Origin: CAZQFS01 sp964592755
GTDB lineage: Bacteria > Hydrothermota > Tepidihabitantia > Tepidihabitantales > Tepidihabitantaceae
Length of the DNA: 7,646 bases
Assembly: GCA_964592755.1 (NCBI GenBank)
Contig: CAZQFS010000136.1
Location: 1-7,646, forward strand
Reading direction: 5' to 3'
A model generated the notes under the pieces. It searched no databases. It was given only the letters and a program-made list of their open reading frames with translations, and was not told where the DNA came from. Below are positions 5,246-7,646 of the stretch, one piece after another. The translations under genes were made by a program, and so were the position numbers. The stretch's first letter is position 1. Every line of letters begins with the position of its first letter.

Positions 5246-7646
5246 ATGCAGAGAACCGTAGTCTTTGCGGTGATGTTCAGCATCACGGCATCGTGGGCCG
5301 CCCTGATTGAACCCGCACTCCTTGAGCAAATGGCCAAGGCTGATGCGAGCGACTACATCGGGGTGACAATCGCGCTGGACCGCCAGCTCGATGCTCAGAC
5401 AATCATCAGAACCATCAAAAACAAACAGCAGCGCTGGGAAACGACCGTGTCGGCGCTGAAGGCGATGGCGCAGGAGGAACAGGCCGGCCTGCTTGCCGCA
5501 CTGGAGACCTATGCCAGCCAGGGCAAAGTCAAGACCATTACGCCGCTCTGGATTGCCAACGCGGTCTATTGCGAAGCGGCGCCCGAGGTCATCAACGCGG
5601 TTGCAGAACGGCCCGAGGTCTGGTTTGTGCAATGGGACCTGATTCCGACGGAGAACGCTCTGGCACTTGCGCCCAGCAGCCCAAGCGCAGACGTGCTCGA
5701 TGGCAGTTTCGCGGTCGAGTGGAACGTCCGGAAGGTGAAGGCCGACAGCGTCTGGTTTGTCTACGGCTACACCGGTAACGGCGTGGTGGTCGGCGACATC
5801 GACACCGGCTGCGACTACACCCACCCCGACTTGGCCGACCACATGTGGACCGACCCGAACTATCCATATCACGGCTGGAACTTCGAGCAGAACAACAACA
5901 ACCCGATGGATGCACACGGCCACGGTACTCACACCTGCGGAACCGTTGCCGGCGACGGGACAGGCGGCGACACCACCGGCATGGCCCCAAACGCCCGCAT
6001 AATGACGACGCGGACCAAGACCAGCATCAGCCAGCCGTATCCGGACACGATTGCCGAGAATACGGTGATGAACTCGATGCAGTTCTGCGTCGCGCCTCCG
6101 CTGTCGCCGGATAACCATGCCCACCTGCTGACGATGTCGCTGGGCTGGATTATCCGGTCGTGGAGTCCGCGGCAGGCGCTCTGGCGCCAGTGTGTCACGA
6201 ACGTGGCCGCGGCCGGCCTGCCGTACTTCATTGCCGCGGGGAACGAAGGGTCTTCCAGTCCGCCCTACAACCTGCGTTGTCCGGGTAACGTGCCGAGTCC
6301 GTGGCACCACCCGGCCGCGATTCCGGGCGGCGTGGGCGGTTCGATCTCCATCGGCGCGACCACCAGCGCCGACGTGTACGCTTCGTTCACCTCGTGGGGT
6401 CCGGTGAAGTGGGACACGATTCCGCCGTACAACGATTACCCTTACCCGCCTGGCCTCCTGAAGCCCGATATCTCGGCACCGGGCGAGAACATAACCTCGA
6501 CGCGTCTGGGCGGCGGCTATACGCAGATGTCGGGCACGTCCATGGCGACGCCGTGTGCGGCTGGGGTCTGTGCGTTGATGCTGGAGAAGAACCCGACCCT
6601 GCTGCCCGAGGAAGTTGATTCCATCATGCAGATGTCGGTGCTGCCCCTGGGCGCCCAGCCCAAGAACAACACTTATGGCACAGGCCGGATTGATGCCATG
6701 CGTTGCATCGAGAACACACCGCTGCCGTTCGGCGTGCGGTTCTATCGCGCGGTCATTGACGACAGCGCCGGTGGCAACAATGACGGAATCATCAACCCGG
6801 GAGAGACGATCAACCTGCCGGTCTGGGTCAAGAACCAGTGTGACTACACGACTAACGGGGTCTGGGCCAGGCTGCGGACAAACGATACCTGCGTCGTTAT
6901 CCTTGATTCGGTCAAGTACATTGGCGCGATTGTCGAGGGTGATACCGGCTACACCGGCGACAACGGGTTCCGTTTCTCGGTCGCCGGGTCAGTGCCCAAT
7001 GGTTACACCATGAAGTTCGAGCTGGCCATCAACGACACGCTCGACTCACTCTGGAGTTCCGGGTTTGCTCTCAAAGCAGGTCGGCCGGTGCTCGAGGGCG
7101 ATTCGGTGTACGCCTTTGACTCGGGCAACGGCAAGCTCGACCCGGGTGAGGAGTGTGACATCACGGTGCAGCTCGTTAACGCCGGTCTGGGTAATGCCTA
7201 TGATGTGACCGCGGTTCTCGTCTCAGGTGATGCGCGGCTTGCGGTGCTCGATTCGGTTGGTGACTACGGACTTGTGCCGGCAGATAGCTGGGCCATGAAT
7301 ACGACCGACCGCTTCCGCGTGCGGGCATCCGTGGCGATACCACGCGAGTATGTCATCCCGTGTACGCTGCGGGTCAGCCAGCTTGGCTACCCCACGCAGA
7401 ACATTCCGTTCGGTATCGAGGTCGGTCGGCTGACTGCGGTTGACCCGATTCCCGATGGTCCGAGGAGTCCGGCCCTGTACTGGGCTTATGACGACGGTGA
7501 CTCGACGTACGCCGAGGCGCCGCGGTTCAGTTGGGCTGAAATCCGCAACCTCGGCACGCGGCTGACCCTGTCCGATGACCAGACCGCAGTCGTGGACCTG
7601 CCCAGTTCGTTTGGGCCTTTCCGATTCTACAACCAGAACTTCACCC
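5246..7646 (+). CDS. Secreted S8 (subtilisin-like) serine protease, C-terminus beyond window
   Basis: From ATG 5246 (AGGAGG at 5235-5240) the frame is open for 800 codons to the window end. Residues 1-19 form a signal peptide ending near SWA-A. Residues about 25-150 look like an inhibitor-I9-type propeptide. The subtilase domain (about 165-480) has the full catalytic set: Asp186 in GDIDTG, His226 in GHGTHTCG, oxyanion Asn333 in AAGNEG and Ser432 in GTSMATP. It is followed by beta-sandwich modules, each opening with a D-S-x-x-G-N-x-x-G-x-x-x-P-G-E motif (IDDSAGGNNDGIINPGE, FDSGNGKLDPGEE), probably calcium-binding and seen in large secreted proteases of WOR-3-like bacteria. A sorting tail would be expected past the window. 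It is likely an extracellular or surface protein-degrading enzyme; substrates are unknown. The GC-rich minus strand here holds a 385-codon shadow frame that is not a gene. Confidence 0.93.
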   Translation, partial: MQRTVVFAVMFSITASWAALIEPALLEQMAKADASDYIGVTIALDRQLDAQTIIRTIKNKQQRWETTVSALKAMAQEEQAGLLAALETYASQGKVKTITPLWIANAVYCEAAPEVINAVAERPEVWFVQWDLIPTENALALAPSSPSADVLDGSFAVEWNVRKVKADSVWFVYGYTGNGVVVGDIDTGCDYTHPDLADHMWTDPNYPYHGWNFEQNNNNPMDAHGHGTHTCGTVAGDGTGGDTTGMAPNARIMTTRTKTSISQPYPDTIAENTVMNSMQFCVAPPLSPDNHAHLLTMSLGWIIRSWSPRQALWRQCVTNVAAAGLPYFIAAGNEGSSSPPYNLRCPGNVPSPWHHPAAIPGGVGGSISIGATTSADVYASFTSWGPVKWDTIPPYNDYPYPPGLLKPDISAPGENITSTRLGGGYTQMSGTSMATPCAAGVCALMLEKNPTLLPEEVDSIMQMSVLPLGAQPKNNTYGTGRIDAMRCIENTPLPFGVRFYRAVIDDSAGGNNDGIINPGETINLPVWVKNQCDYTTNGVWARLRTNDTCVVILDSVKYIGAIVEGDTGYTGDNGFRFSVAGSVPNGYTMKFELAINDTLDSLWSSGFALKAGRPVLEGDSVYAFDSGNGKLDPGEECDITVQLVNAGLGNAYDVTAVLVSGDARLAVLDSVGDYGLVPADSWAMNTTDRFRVRASVAIPREYVIPCTLRVSQLGYPTQNIPFGIEVGRLTAVDPIPDGPRSPALYWAYDDGDSTYAEAPRFSWAEIRNLGTRLTLSDDQTAVVDLPSSFGPFRFYNQNFT

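Noticed and set aside
5153..6310. 385-codon minus-strand frame opposite the protease
   Set aside because: It is His/Arg/Val-rich and antisense to a subtilase with all catalytic motifs; a typical GC-rich shadow.

Overview
The window reads as a chromosomal segment of a GC-rich, probably anaerobic bacterium from an uncultured lineage. The secreted proteins (a YVTN-type beta-propeller, a multidomain subtilisin-like protease, and tails ending in -KAVLxR) resemble those of candidate phylum WOR-3/Stahlbacteria and related FCB-like groups. That placement is inferred from protein style and is not certain.

Left part (1-1565, mostly minus strand). A secreted beta-propeller gene runs leftward from 1515 under a TTGACA/TAGGGT promoter. 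Its reading frame meets TGA at 634-636, yet the same frame continues to 481 and encodes what looks like the protein's own C-terminal tail. Beyond it lies a decayed array of about 21 units of 12 bp (139-390). The minus-strand frame through the array encodes A-V-G-x-like tetrapeptides and is open to the window edge.

Spacer (1566-2098). It contains a long-loop inverted repeat, a frameshifted remnant of a C-terminal sorting/FlgD-Ig-like tail on the minus strand (about 1720-1880), and a good sigma-70-type promoter (TTGACA-N17-TAGACT) facing right.

Central operon (2099-4996, plus strand). Six tightly packed or overlapping genes encode an IscS/NifS-like protein, an IscU-type Fe-S scaffold, a 59-residue double zinc-ribbon protein, a glutaredoxin-like protein with CGWC, a ferredoxin:thioredoxin/disulfide reductase catalytic chain fused to rubredoxin, and an MTH1187/UPF0045 thiamine-binding-type protein. 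Together they suggest Fe-S assembly coupled to thiol-disulfide redox. The most striking point is that the IscS-like protein has Ser where the PLP-binding Lys should be. It has also lost the adjacent His, the PLP-stacking Gln and the substrate-binding Arg, but keeps the persulfide Cys and its Fe-S partner gene. It looks like a non-PLP pseudoenzyme inside an otherwise intact ISC-like operon.

Right part (5132-7646, plus strand). A near-perfect promoter (TTGACG-N16-TATAAT) and a strong ribosome binding site precede a secreted S8 subtilase with an intact catalytic triad and at least two C-terminal beta-sandwich modules. The gene runs off the window.
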